DNA of 7,937 bases from Epsilonproteobacteria bacterium 4484_65 (GCA_002085305.1 NATJ01000034.1:1-7937), one strand, 5' to 3'. Counted from the first letter of the stretch, positions 1 through 6,747 are shown. Notes: generated by a model not told the origin, from the letters alone. Numbers and translations are program-made.

Positions 1-2832
1 AGCTTTTTCTACAAACAGTTTTTCCACTTCAATTTCTACTTGTGGAATAGGAAGCTTTTCAATGTAAATAGTAAAATGTCTCAATCCACTTTTTCCTAAT
101 TGTGCAGAAATGGTAGAAAAATAATACTGCATAGAAGATGAGTTTAATACAGATAAAATATACTTTGAATCTGTATCTAAAAAATAAGCTGTATTTGTCA
201 TAAAATATGAATTATCATCATACACAAATGAAAGTTTTGAATTTATATCAGGATAGATAATTTTATTTTGAAAAAATGTATTGATATAAGCACAATTTCG
301 TAAATTATATGGGGTGTCACCCTTATCATATCTCTTGATTAGTTTTTCTTCAAACTGCTCTAAGTATTCTTTAATAGCTGGATATTCATTTACATCTATT
401 TTATCTGTATCCTTATATCCATTATGTGTATTTATCAGATATAGGTCATGATAATCTATAGTGTATCTTTTAACATCTCTGCCTCTCAATACAGGTTCGA
501 TAATATCAGCACTTTTAGCATCTTTTTTGATGAGAGTATCTCTTGTTTTTTTATCAATAATAAACGCATCAGTTAAACCAGTTAAAAGCCCTCTATAAAT
601 TTCAATATTCCAGTCTTTAAGAGGAACACCTACCGCTTCAACTTTCTTTTTAATTGATTGCTCAATCGGACTGGAAATAGTCCAAATATCTTCTGAACAT
701 TCAGAGACAATAACACTTTGGGTTATATAACTTTCAAAGCCAGAAAAATCTTTTTCTTTAGACAGATCCATTGCCACAAAATTGCACTTCTGATTATTTG
801 CTTTCTGAGAAATTAAAATATTTGAATCAACTGTTGCAGACTCAAAGATACCACTACCTAAATCTATCAATAACTTTGGATTAGACTCTTCAGATAGATA
901 TTTACGCAAACTCTTTCCATAATTTGCACGCATCCATTTATTTGAAGTGATGTATCCAAGTAGCCCATTTTTTCTTAAGAGTTGATTTCCCAACTCATAA
1001 AAAAGTACATACAGATCACCTGTTTTTTCAAATGTTTTATAATTTTGTGTTTTTAAATCATCAGATATTTTACCCATACTTTGCAATTGCACATACGGAG
1101 GATTCCCAATCACCACATCAAACCCACCTCTCGGAAGTGATGCTTTAGCTTCACCCTTATGCATATCTTTTTCCGAAGCTGAAGCATCGGCTCCGAAGAC
1201 CTCTGGAAACTCCTCTTCCCATACAAAAGCATTGTCCACCACAGACTTGTCATCTATAAGCGAATTACCAACCTTTATCTTATCGGCAAGCTTATTAAGC
1301 TTTCTTCCACTTTCTACTGTCCGTAGCCACAAAGAGAGTTTGGCTATCTCCACTGCTTCTGCATTGATGTCAACACCATAAAGGTTGTTCTCCAAAATAC
1401 CCTTTTTAACATCATACAAACCAAGCACAGAACCGCCCATCAAAGTCTTAACACTCTCATCTATAAAAGCATGTTCTTCCAGTAAATAGTTCAAAGCTTG
1501 GTTGAGAAATGCACCCGAACCACAAGCAGGATCAAGGATCTTCAACCCTAGCAGATATTCTCTGTATGCTTCAAGAGCCTCTTTTTGTTTCGTCTCACCC
1601 TTGTTGAGTTTTTTAGGGTTTTTAGGTACGAGTATATCTACATCATCTAACCCTAACTCTTCTTTTTTCACTTGACAAAGTGTACCTAAAGTGTTGTCAA
1701 CGATGTATTTGGTGATATACTCAGGCGTATAAAATACCCCATCTTTTTTACGCTTAGACTGCTTGACATCAAAGTCTGCATCTTCTATGCGTGCCTTTAA
1801 CTCTTCTATGTCATTGAGAGAGTTTTCAAAGATGTGTCCTAAAATGTTTACATCAATGTCCGAGTTGAAATCATACGCACTCAACGCCAAAGGACAAGCC
1901 TCTATGACATTATTGTCAATCTTCAAACTGTTAAGCAGATCATCTGTAGCAAATAGACCACCATTGTACTCCGGAATATTCAGCTTTTCATTTCCAATAT
2001 TGATAGCTTTAAAATAGATCTTGTAAAAGTGCCACAGCTCTCTGTCTTCGATATCATCTTTGTAATGGTCAATAATGGCACGTATAGTGTTAGGTGGAAG
2101 TATGCCTCTATCTTCTGCAAAGAAGATGAAAACCATCCTATCTAAGATCGTTTGAGTCTTTTCAAGGAGGATGTATTTGTCAACTTCTGGGTTGTTTTGA
2201 ATGATATTGTCAAAAAGATTTGTTCTTAACTCTGCATATTTTTTGTAAAGTTCGTTGGAAATGTTCTCTTCTTGAAGTTTTGACTGCTCTTTGAGTTTTA
2301 GAGCTACGTCAGAAAAAATATTCTCTTTAGATAACAACGTAAACAGTAAACTGAAACGTGTTTCATCTAATTCAAAAAGATTAAACTCCTCATACTTGTC
2401 TGAATGCTCCACATAAAAACGCAACTTCTCAAAGTTAGAGGTAATGATGTACTTACACGTGGGGTGATTGTTCTTGTAGTTAAAGGCTTGATTGACTATC
2501 TTATCCATGGACTTGGTTTTGGTGGACTTGAGTTCTATGACGGCTATGACCTTGCCCTCTTTAAGCACAGCACCATCTGCTTTTTTAGAGTTACTTAGGT
2601 TTTTCTGTTCAGCTATGAGGTTGAAGGAAGGTGTAGGGTTCAGTGTATAGCCTAACATTTTCACAAACAAATCATCTAAAAATCCGTATTGATACTGCTC
2701 TTCTTTGGAAGTCTTGATATTTTCTATCTTGGGGAGAAACTCATTTTTATAAATTTCAAAAGCTTGAAGCACAACTGTATTGTCAATATTTTGAAGATAG
2801 TTATGAAGTACAGAATTTTGAAAAAGTGCCAT
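1..2832 (-). CDS. Type IIG restriction-modification enzyme (fused endonuclease and N6-adenine methyltransferase), C-terminus cut by window edge
   Basis: A single open frame of 944 codons starts at ATG 2832 and runs off the left edge without a stop. Upstream in-frame sequence reaches a stop at 2878-2880 with no other ATG, and an AGG lies 9 nt before the start. Visible in order: a PD-(D/E)xK-like nuclease motif, D86 then E100-L-K102 (VIAVIELKSTKTK); a motif-X region, RKKDGVFYTPEYIT with Y368-T-P370; SAM-binding motif I, DPACGSGAF from D434; catalytic motif IV, NPPY at 577-580 after FDVVIG; then a TaqI-C-like target-recognition region with GRDVKRY (784-790) and a late LPIP motif. From the family, NPPY indicates adenine-N6 methylation, and one chain both cuts and methylates, so no separate methyltransferase gene is expected. 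Specificity cannot be read from the sequence. Only the last part should be missing, since LPIP normally lies near the C-terminus. Oddities are a 22-codon palindromic insertion before NPPY and a low-GC recognition half. Confidence 0.93.
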   Translation of the reverse strand, partial: MALFQNSVLHNYLQNIDNTVVLQAFEIYKNEFLPKIENIKTSKEEQYQYGFLDDLFVKMLGYTLNPTPSFNLIAEQKNLSNSKKADGAVLKEGKVIAVIELKSTKTKSMDKIVNQAFNYKNNHPTCKYIITSNFEKLRFYVEHSDKYEEFNLFELDETRFSLLFTLLSKENIFSDVALKLKEQSKLQEENISNELYKKYAELRTNLFDNIIQNNPEVDKYILLEKTQTILDRMVFIFFAEDRGILPPNTIRAIIDHYKDDIEDRELWHFYKIYFKAINIGNEKLNIPEYNGGLFATDDLLNSLKIDNNVIEACPLALSAYDFNSDIDVNILGHIFENSLNDIEELKARIEDADFDVKQSKRKKDGVFYTPEYITKYIVDNTLGTLCQVKKEELGLDDVDILVPKNPKKLNKGETKQKEALEAYREYLLGLKILDPACGSGAFLNQALNYLLEEHAFIDESVKTLMGGSVLGLYDVKKGILENNLYGVDINAEAVEIAKLSLWLRTVESGRKLNKLADKIKVGNSLIDDKSVVDNAFVWEEEFPEVFGADASASEKDMHKGEAKASLPRGGFDVVIGNPPYVQLQSMGKISDDLKTQNYKTFEKTGDLYVLFYELGNQLLRKNGLLGYITSNKWMRANYGKSLRKYLSEESNPKLLIDLGSGIFESATVDSNILISQKANNQKCNFVAMDLSKEKDFSGFESYITQSVIVSECSEDIWTISSPIEQSIKKKVEAVGVPLKDWNIEIYRGLLTGLTDAFIIDKKTRDTLIKKDAKSADIIEPVLRGRDVKRYTIDYHDLYLINTHNGYKDTDKIDVNEYPAIKEYLEQFEEKLIKRYDKGDTPYNLRNCAYINTFFQNKIIYPDINSKLSFVYDDNSYFMTNTAYFLDTDSKYILSVLNSSSMQYYFSTISAQLGKSGLRHFTIYIEKLPIPQVEIEVEKLFVEKA
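1131..1196. repeat. 66-bp imperfect palindrome inserted in frame in the Type IIG gene
   Basis: Inner arms 1139-1152 (GATGCTTTAGCTTC) and 1175-1188 pair at 13 of 14 positions, and the one exception (1146/1181) is a G-T wobble. Outer arms TCGGA (1131-1135) and TCCGA (1192-1196) pair across a 3x3 internal loop. The 22-nt centre contains the self-complementary TATGCATA (1158-1165). The length is exactly 22 codons (about residues 547-568, Ala/Ser/Glu/Lys-rich). It lies between FPEVF and GGFDVVIGNPPY, which are nearly adjacent in relatives as I remember the family. This suggests a small palindromic mobile element that stayed in frame. No second copy was seen in this window. Confidence 0.7.
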
Positions 2833-2863
2833 GAAGTAAAACCTATGATATTTGATGTAAAAG

Positions 2864-2869
2864 ATTATA
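2864..2869 (-). promoter_or_regulatory. Probable -10 box of the Type IIG gene promoter
   Basis: The minus strand reads TGATATAATC, a perfect TATAAT hexamer about 31 nt before the ATG at 2832. That gives a leader of roughly 25 nt with AGG at 2842-2844 as the ribosome site. There is no convincing -35 box at 15-17 nt spacing, which is usual for sigma-70 promoters of Campylobacterota. A terminator-like hairpin sits just upstream, so the gene is probably transcribed apart from the preceding operon. Confidence 0.55.
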
Positions 2870-2898
2870 TCAAAAAGTTAATGGCTTTAACGTAGTGC

Positions 2899-2956
2899 GG
2901 AAGTGAAGACTTTAGTCTCATAAAAAATTCTAGGTGGGAGTAAACTCTCCACTTCC
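2899..2956. repeat. Nested inverted repeats in the gap between the repeat-protein and Type IIG genes
   Basis: A perfect 7-bp outer pair, GGAAGTG (2899-2905) and CACTTCC (2950-2956), encloses two smaller hairpins: AGAC-TTTA-GTCT (2907-2918) and the hairpin at 2934-2952. The outer pair and the second hairpin share bases 2950-2952, so they compete and cannot both form completely. It could fold as a three-way junction or as alternative terminator forms. Function unknown. Confidence 0.4.
2922..2952 (-). terminator. Possible intrinsic terminator after the peptidoglycan-binding repeat protein gene
   Basis: On the minus strand, 20 nt past the stop at 2973, a hairpin forms with stem GTGG-(A)-GAG / CTC-CCAC, loop TTTA and one bulged base (2952-2934). 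Six bases later comes a run of six T (2927-2922). The position fits the end of the leftward operon. The T-run is displaced from the stem and the stem is short, so termination may be partial. Confidence 0.42.
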
Positions 2957-2972
2957 AAGATATACTTAATGT

Positions 2973-4358
2973 TTACAGTTCTATATTCAAAGCTCCAAGT
3001 GTTTCATAAGTAATGCCGCCTGTTGCAAGGTTGTTCTCTCTTTGGAATTTATCTAATGCATTTTTAGTTCCTCTACCTAGGAGACCATCTGCTTCACCTG
3101 CCTTATAGCCCTTCTCGTTAAGTGCCGATTGGATCTTGGAAATGACATCTTTGTTCATATTGGTTTGACAGAGGATTCTTTTCCATCCTACGTGTGTTGC
3201 TGAGATCTTTTTACGTTTTTTCATCATTTTATACTCAGCTTCAATAGGTGTTTTCACCTCTTTGGCTTCTGTTATCAACTTTTGTACGGCTACCACTTCA
3301 TTTGTTGCAGGAACTACCTCTTCTTCTACCCTTGCCGGTACATCAAGTACTATTTTTGTCACCTCTTTAGTCTCTGCAGGCTCTTCTGTCAGACAGATCT
3401 GATGACCAGTGTATTTAAGAGTATCTTCCACCTCATCTTTCACATGATGCCAAGAGAATGTTGCTTCACTTTCTAATTGGGTTTTTTCAATAGTCTCATA
3501 CACTGCAGGCATCGGGATATTTTTGATCTGTGTATCTGTTAAGAGTTTTTTAACTTCGATCACTTGAGTCTCTTCCGGAACCTCTACAACTTTAGTGGTG
3601 GCAGGTGTTTTAAGCACACGTTTTTTAATGGTTTTGTATTTTGCCGGTATCTTGACCAGGCACATGATCTCACCTGTAGCACCAGAAACTTTTTGTGCCG
3701 GATTTTGACCTTTTTTCCATACGGTTTTTTCAGCCTCTACCAAGACTTGCTCCTCCGTCTCTTCATAAACAGCAGGAATCTCAATGATCTCTTTGGATGC
3801 CGGTTTTATGACGATAGTTTTTTCTACTGTCTCAAACTCAGCAGGGATCACTTCTGTTTCATTATGTTCATTTCGTACCAGAATATCTTCTGTCATTTTT
3901 TTAAATTTTCGTGGAACAAAATACTCTTTATAACAGTCACCTGGCTGTGAACTGTTCAGATCTACCCCACCTGCCCCTGCAGCAGCCAGGATCGTCTTGC
4001 TTACAGGTAAAGCTTTTTTCTTAAGGCTTGTTTTCCAAGTGCGGATCGCCGGTTTAACTTCGATCGTTTCGGTGACTTCTTTATATGTTGCAGGGATAGG
4101 GGTAAGTTTTTTAGTAGCCGGGATCACTTCTATCTCTTCTTCTGCCGTTCCATACTCTGCTGGAACAATGGAGATCTCTTCAGAGGGCTCTTTAACCATC
4201 ACCTGTTCTTCTACTGTTTCATACTGTGCAGGCAGAACCACTCTGGCATAACATTCACCCGGTTTAGCATCTGGCGGAATAAGAGATGCCTCTTGGGCAT
4301 TTATATAAGTCAGTGGCAAAAGTAGTGCAACGAGTAAATTTGAATATTTTATTTTCAT
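2973..4358 (-). CDS. Exported four-module repeat protein with C-terminal peptidoglycan-binding domain
   Basis: This 461-residue protein starts at ATG 4358 with AAGGAA (4365-4370) well placed upstream. Residues 1-21 form a signal peptide (short basic start, LLVALLLPL core, INA cleavage site before Q22); there is no lipobox cysteine, so the product should be free in the periplasm. The middle consists of degenerate repeats of the type PAxYxxVxExxxVxPA, grouped into four modules. Each has one Cys near its start and one Trp near its end: C36/W108, C142/W214, C233/W303, C322/W392. Residues about 400-461 match PG_binding_1 (ISKIQSALNEKGY, DGLLGRGTKNALDKFQ, YETLGALNI), a domain that binds cell-wall peptidoglycan. 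The fifth Cys, C397, lies at the junction. It follows the two-membrane-segment gene by 57 nt and likely belongs to the same transcript. The repeats have no function I can name; a rigid periplasmic or envelope-spacing role is inferred. Confidence 0.88.
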   Translation of the reverse strand: MKIKYSNLLVALLLPLTYINAQEASLIPPDAKPGECYARVVLPAQYETVEEQVMVKEPSEEISIVPAEYGTAEEEIEVIPATKKLTPIPATYKEVTETIEVKPAIRTWKTSLKKKALPVSKTILAAAGAGGVDLNSSQPGDCYKEYFVPRKFKKMTEDILVRNEHNETEVIPAEFETVEKTIVIKPASKEIIEIPAVYEETEEQVLVEAEKTVWKKGQNPAQKVSGATGEIMCLVKIPAKYKTIKKRVLKTPATTKVVEVPEETQVIEVKKLLTDTQIKNIPMPAVYETIEKTQLESEATFSWHHVKDEVEDTLKYTGHQICLTEEPAETKEVTKIVLDVPARVEEEVVPATNEVVAVQKLITEAKEVKTPIEAEYKMMKKRKKISATHVGWKRILCQTNMNKDVISKIQSALNEKGYKAGEADGLLGRGTKNALDKFQRENNLATGGITYETLGALNIEL

Positions 4359-4372
4359 TAGTTCTTCCTTCT

Positions 4373-4391
4373 TGATATGTTTACCATATCA
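4373..4391. promoter_or_regulatory. Inverted repeat upstream of the repeat-protein gene (operator or leader hairpin)
   Basis: Perfect 7-bp arms TGATATG and CATATCA flank a 5-nt centre (TTTAC on the plus strand). The repeat lies 14 nt before the ATG at 4358 and touches the ribosome site. On the minus strand a -10-like TATGAT overlaps its edge, so it could be an operator on a weak internal promoter or an RNA hairpin tuning translation. It fills much of the only sizeable gap in the three-gene unit. Confidence 0.35.
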
Positions 4392-4415
4392 TATAGAAGA
4401 GAACTTACCTAAGTA

Positions 4416-4958
4416 TTACTTCCTTCCTGAGAGTAGTTGGTCATAGACCTCTAAAGTGATCTCAAAACTCTCAGACTTTTGTGATTTCTTTTTTTTGAGT
4501 TCTTCTTTCATCAGATCTGTCAACTCTCTAAGGCGTTTAGACACGTCCCGTTTACAGCCTTTTTGTCCTCTTGCATTACAGTTGTCTACAAGTGAAATAA
4601 TTTGTGGAAAAAGTGAAGCGGTAAGCTTGTTATACATTTCACTGTAAGCACGTTCCTTTATAAACTTTTCTATGGTCTTCTCTTGCTCTTTGGTGTAGCC
4701 CCATACCTCATCTATGTACGCTATCTGGTCATTGATATGTTTATGTTTTTTATGGTCTTCTTTGTGGCGTTTCTTTTTGATCTTTTCCAACTCTTTGTAG
4801 GTTTCACTTTGTGGCTGAAATCCTTTTCCTCTTTGCTGCCACCAGAGATACACCATTGTTAACAAAGCACCAAAAGCCAGCCACGGAAGGATGAAAGGGT
4901 AAAAAGAACCTAAAAGTGCTGTTGACAACACTCCAAAAAGCACTAAAAAACTTTGCAT
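4416..4958 (-). CDS. Small membrane protein with two N-terminal hydrophobic segments and a charged cytoplasmic tail (unknown function)
   Basis: I do not recognise a family. The 180-residue protein begins with two hydrophobic stretches, about residues 3-20 and 22-40, separated by a short Gly/Pro/aromatic turn and ending in a WWQQRGK boundary. By the positive-inside rule both termini should face the cytoplasm. Residues about 53-75 are extremely rich in Lys, Glu and His (KKKRHKEDHKKHKH), then come predicted helices with a small Cys pair, C127 and C135 (DNCNARGQKGC), and a second Lys-rich stretch at 151-161. Its ATG is 3 nt after the TAA of the AAA+ gene, and the AAGG that serves as ribosome site lies inside that gene, so translation is probably coupled. 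The context suggests a membrane partner or anchor for the ATPase; this is inference. Confidence 0.8.
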   Translation of the reverse strand: MQSFLVLFGVLSTALLGSFYPFILPWLAFGALLTMVYLWWQQRGKGFQPQSETYKELEKIKKKRHKEDHKKHKHINDQIAYIDEVWGYTKEQEKTIEKFIKERAYSEMYNKLTASLFPQIISLVDNCNARGQKGCKRDVSKRLRELTDLMKEELKKKKSQKSESFEITLEVYDQLLSGRK

Positions 4959-4961
4959 GGG

Positions 4962-6695
4962 TTATACCTTGAAGCCCATACTTTTAGCGCCTTCAAAACT
5001 ACTGCCAAGCTCTTTTTCTATCTCTTCCAAAAAGTCTCTGTTTCCAAATACACTCTCTTTACGTACCGCTACTTTATAAGCTGTATTTTTGATGATAAGA
5101 TTGATCTGTCCTCCTGTGAGTTCATGTTTCGCCAGCTCTGCCATATCGAAACTTTCATCGTAGTCTGCATTTTCAGGAAGCATGAACTGCCAGAGTCTTA
5201 GACGCTGTTTTTTACCCGGTTTTTTAAACTCTATCTTGTAGTTAAAACGTCTTGAAAAAGCTTTATCTATGTTACCAAGCAAGTTTGTTGTAGCGATGAG
5301 TATTCCCTCAAACTTCTCTATCTGTTCCAGAAAAATATTTTGCATCTGATTGTGCATTTTGTCAGCAGAAGAACCTGCACCTTCAGATCTGGAACTCAAA
5401 AACTGATCTGCTTCGTTGAGCAGTAAAATGGGCTCTACTTTTGCCTTTTTGCTCAACTCCTGAAAGTCATCAAAGATCTTACGGACATTTTTTTCACTCT
5501 CCCCCACATACATAGAGAGGATTTTGGAACAGTCAAAAGAAAGGATAGGCTTTTTGAGTGTTTTTGCCAAACTCATCGCTGTCATCGTTTTACCCGTACC
5601 AGCCGCACCATAAAAAATGATACGTGCATCGATGCCTTTACGCTTATCTTTGATGCCCCACTCTCTTAGCTTCTTATATACCTCTTTGTCAACTTGTTTG
5701 ACAACATTCTGAAGCGTCTCTCTTGTCTTAGGATGAAGTACGACATCATCAAGTGTTGTAGTTGGTTTCAGGTATTCAAAAAGTTCCTGTTCCTGCACAA
5801 GGGCATCAAGTTTGAGCTTAGTGACTTTTTTGGTTTTATTAGGGTGAATGATACGCTGCATCACCTCTTCCTGCAGGTAAAATGAACGGCTTACCCCTCC
5901 AAACATATTTAGTATTTCTTCATAGTCGATGATATCTTCGGTGATGAGTTTTGCACCATCTTCAAGCAACGCACGGTTTTTGATCTTTTCATACTCATCA
6001 AAAGAGATGAGTTCTATGAGAGTGTTCATATCTCTAAACTGTCCCTCTCCACCACTGTACTCTTCTTTAAGCAGGGCTAAGAAAATGCGTTTCTCTTTAT
6101 CGTCCAGTTCTTTTTCTTTAAAGAACTCTTCTACGACTATGGGCTTGTCTGTCATTTTGACACGCTCTTCGATGCGTGTTGTTAAAAGTGTCAATTTATT
6201 CTTCAAGCGTCCAATGCTCAGAGAGTTATCGGCAAGCCCTTGCTTGAACGTAGCTATCTTATGTAACAGGGAAACCATGTCAAATTGATCTTGCAGGTAC
6301 TCCAAATGATCTGTATAGGGCTTAACTTCCGGAAGAAATATCTCCAAAGATCCCTCTTCAAGCAGGCGTAAAAGTGAAATACTTGGAGTTACCGAAGTAC
6401 CGATCAGTTCCAGTTTCGAGGTTTCATGTGCTTTAAGCTGTCCAAAACTCATTTGCATGATCCATCCCAGATCGAGAAGGTTTTTAACCAATACAAGCTT
6501 TTTAAGGTACACATAGCCCTCTGTCGAAAAGTTATCTTGCAACATTTCCAACACAGGAACCTCTTCAATCCCTTTTACATAACGTCTACAGACATACTGC
6601 ACTAATTCTGCTTCTTCTTTTGTACATTTTAAGTGTTCATAAATAAATGCTTTTTGCACGTTTTTTGCTTCAATAAAATCAATAAGATGTCTCAA
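4962..6695 (-). CDS. AAA+ ATPase with large novel N-terminal region (classic-clade-like, aromatic pore loop)
   Basis: The C-terminal 250 residues of this 577-residue protein are a complete AAA+ module. It has Walker A GAAGTGKT (363-370); pore loop SMYVGESE (394-401), typical of AAA proteins that thread or remodel protein substrates; Walker B LLLNEAD (424-430), where Asn427 replaces the usual Asp but Glu428 is kept; sensor 1 IATTN (467-471); a likely arginine finger in FSRRF (480-484); and a sensor-2-region TGGQINLIIKN (527-537). Residues 1 to about 310 are helical and charged with no family I recognise. There is no signal peptide or membrane segment, so it is cytoplasmic. The start is TTG at 6695: AGGA lies 6 nt upstream, the frame is closed by a stop at 6726-6728, and the next Met is residue 51. 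It is first in the leftward operon and its target is unknown. It lacks the N-terminal zinc-binding domain of ClpX and any visible protease domain like Lon or FtsH. Confidence 0.9.
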   Translation of the reverse strand: MRHLIDFIEAKNVQKAFIYEHLKCTKEEAELVQYVCRRYVKGIEEVPVLEMLQDNFSTEGYVYLKKLVLVKNLLDLGWIMQMSFGQLKAHETSKLELIGTSVTPSISLLRLLEEGSLEIFLPEVKPYTDHLEYLQDQFDMVSLLHKIATFKQGLADNSLSIGRLKNKLTLLTTRIEERVKMTDKPIVVEEFFKEKELDDKEKRIFLALLKEEYSGGEGQFRDMNTLIELISFDEYEKIKNRALLEDGAKLITEDIIDYEEILNMFGGVSRSFYLQEEVMQRIIHPNKTKKVTKLKLDALVQEQELFEYLKPTTTLDDVVLHPKTRETLQNVVKQVDKEVYKKLREWGIKDKRKGIDARIIFYGAAGTGKTMTAMSLAKTLKKPILSFDCSKILSMYVGESEKNVRKIFDDFQELSKKAKVEPILLLNEADQFLSSRSEGAGSSADKMHNQMQNIFLEQIEKFEGILIATTNLLGNIDKAFSRRFNYKIEFKKPGKKQRLRLWQFMLPENADYDESFDMAELAKHELTGGQINLIIKNTAYKVAVRKESVFGNRDFLEEIEKELGSSFEGAKSMGFKV

Positions 6696-6701
6696 TAAAA
6701 T

Positions 6702-6705
6702 TCCT
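6702..6705 (-). promoter_or_regulatory. Ribosome binding site that fixes the TTG start of the AAA+ gene
   Basis: The minus strand reads AGGA then ATTTTA then TTG, a good 6-nt spacing. No ATG exists between the upstream in-frame stop and codon 51, and relatives would be needed to exclude a much shorter protein starting at Met51. A TTG start usually lowers expression. Confidence 0.6.
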
Positions 6706-6718
6706 AATAAGTAAATAC

Positions 6719-6740
6719 AAGGGGTTTAAAAGACACCCTT
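6719..6740 (-). promoter_or_regulatory. Possible 5' leader hairpin of the AAA+ operon mRNA
   Basis: AAGGG (6719-6723) pairs with CCCTT (6736-6740), with one bulged G and one more T-A pair enclosing a 9-nt loop. The predicted transcript start, about 7 nt after the -10 box at 6748-6753, falls at about 6740, so this stem would lie at the extreme 5' end of the message. It could protect the mRNA end. The stem is only six pairs. Confidence 0.3.
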
Positions 6741-6747
6741 ATGTTTG

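Noticed and set aside
1763..2017. Plus-strand open frame of 84 codons
   Set aside because: It lies antisense to the conserved methyltransferase region of the Type IIG gene, has Ser-rich low-complexity translation and no recognisable domain or ribosome site.
1..2832. BREX PglX or DISARM methyltransferase
   Set aside because: The protein has its own N-terminal PD-(D/E)xK-like nuclease motif and a TaqI-C-like end, and no other BREX or DISARM genes are present.
2404..2895. Plus-strand open frames near the start of the Type IIG gene
   Set aside because: They overlap the nuclease motif region and the leader of the Type IIG gene on the other strand and have no supporting features.
3282..4251. Three plus-strand open frames over the repeat-protein gene
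   Set aside because: They are antisense to a gene with a clear signal peptide, periodic repeats and a peptidoglycan-binding domain; their Cys/Phe-rich translations are what the opposite strand of Glu/Lys-rich repeats gives.
3180..4253. CRISPR array or DNA-level tandem repeat in the repeat-protein gene
   Set aside because: The repetition is visible in the protein but the DNA copies are too diverged in sequence and spacing for a CRISPR or recent tandem duplication.
4953..6288. Plus-strand open frames antisense to the AAA+ gene
   Set aside because: The minus strand carries Walker A, Walker B, sensor and arginine-finger motifs in one frame; the opposite frames show no domain and lack ribosome sites.
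4962..6695. ClpX, Lon or FtsH-type protease ATPase
   Set aside because: There is no zinc-binding N-domain, no protease domain, no membrane helix and no HExxH motif; the protein ends soon after the AAA+ lid.
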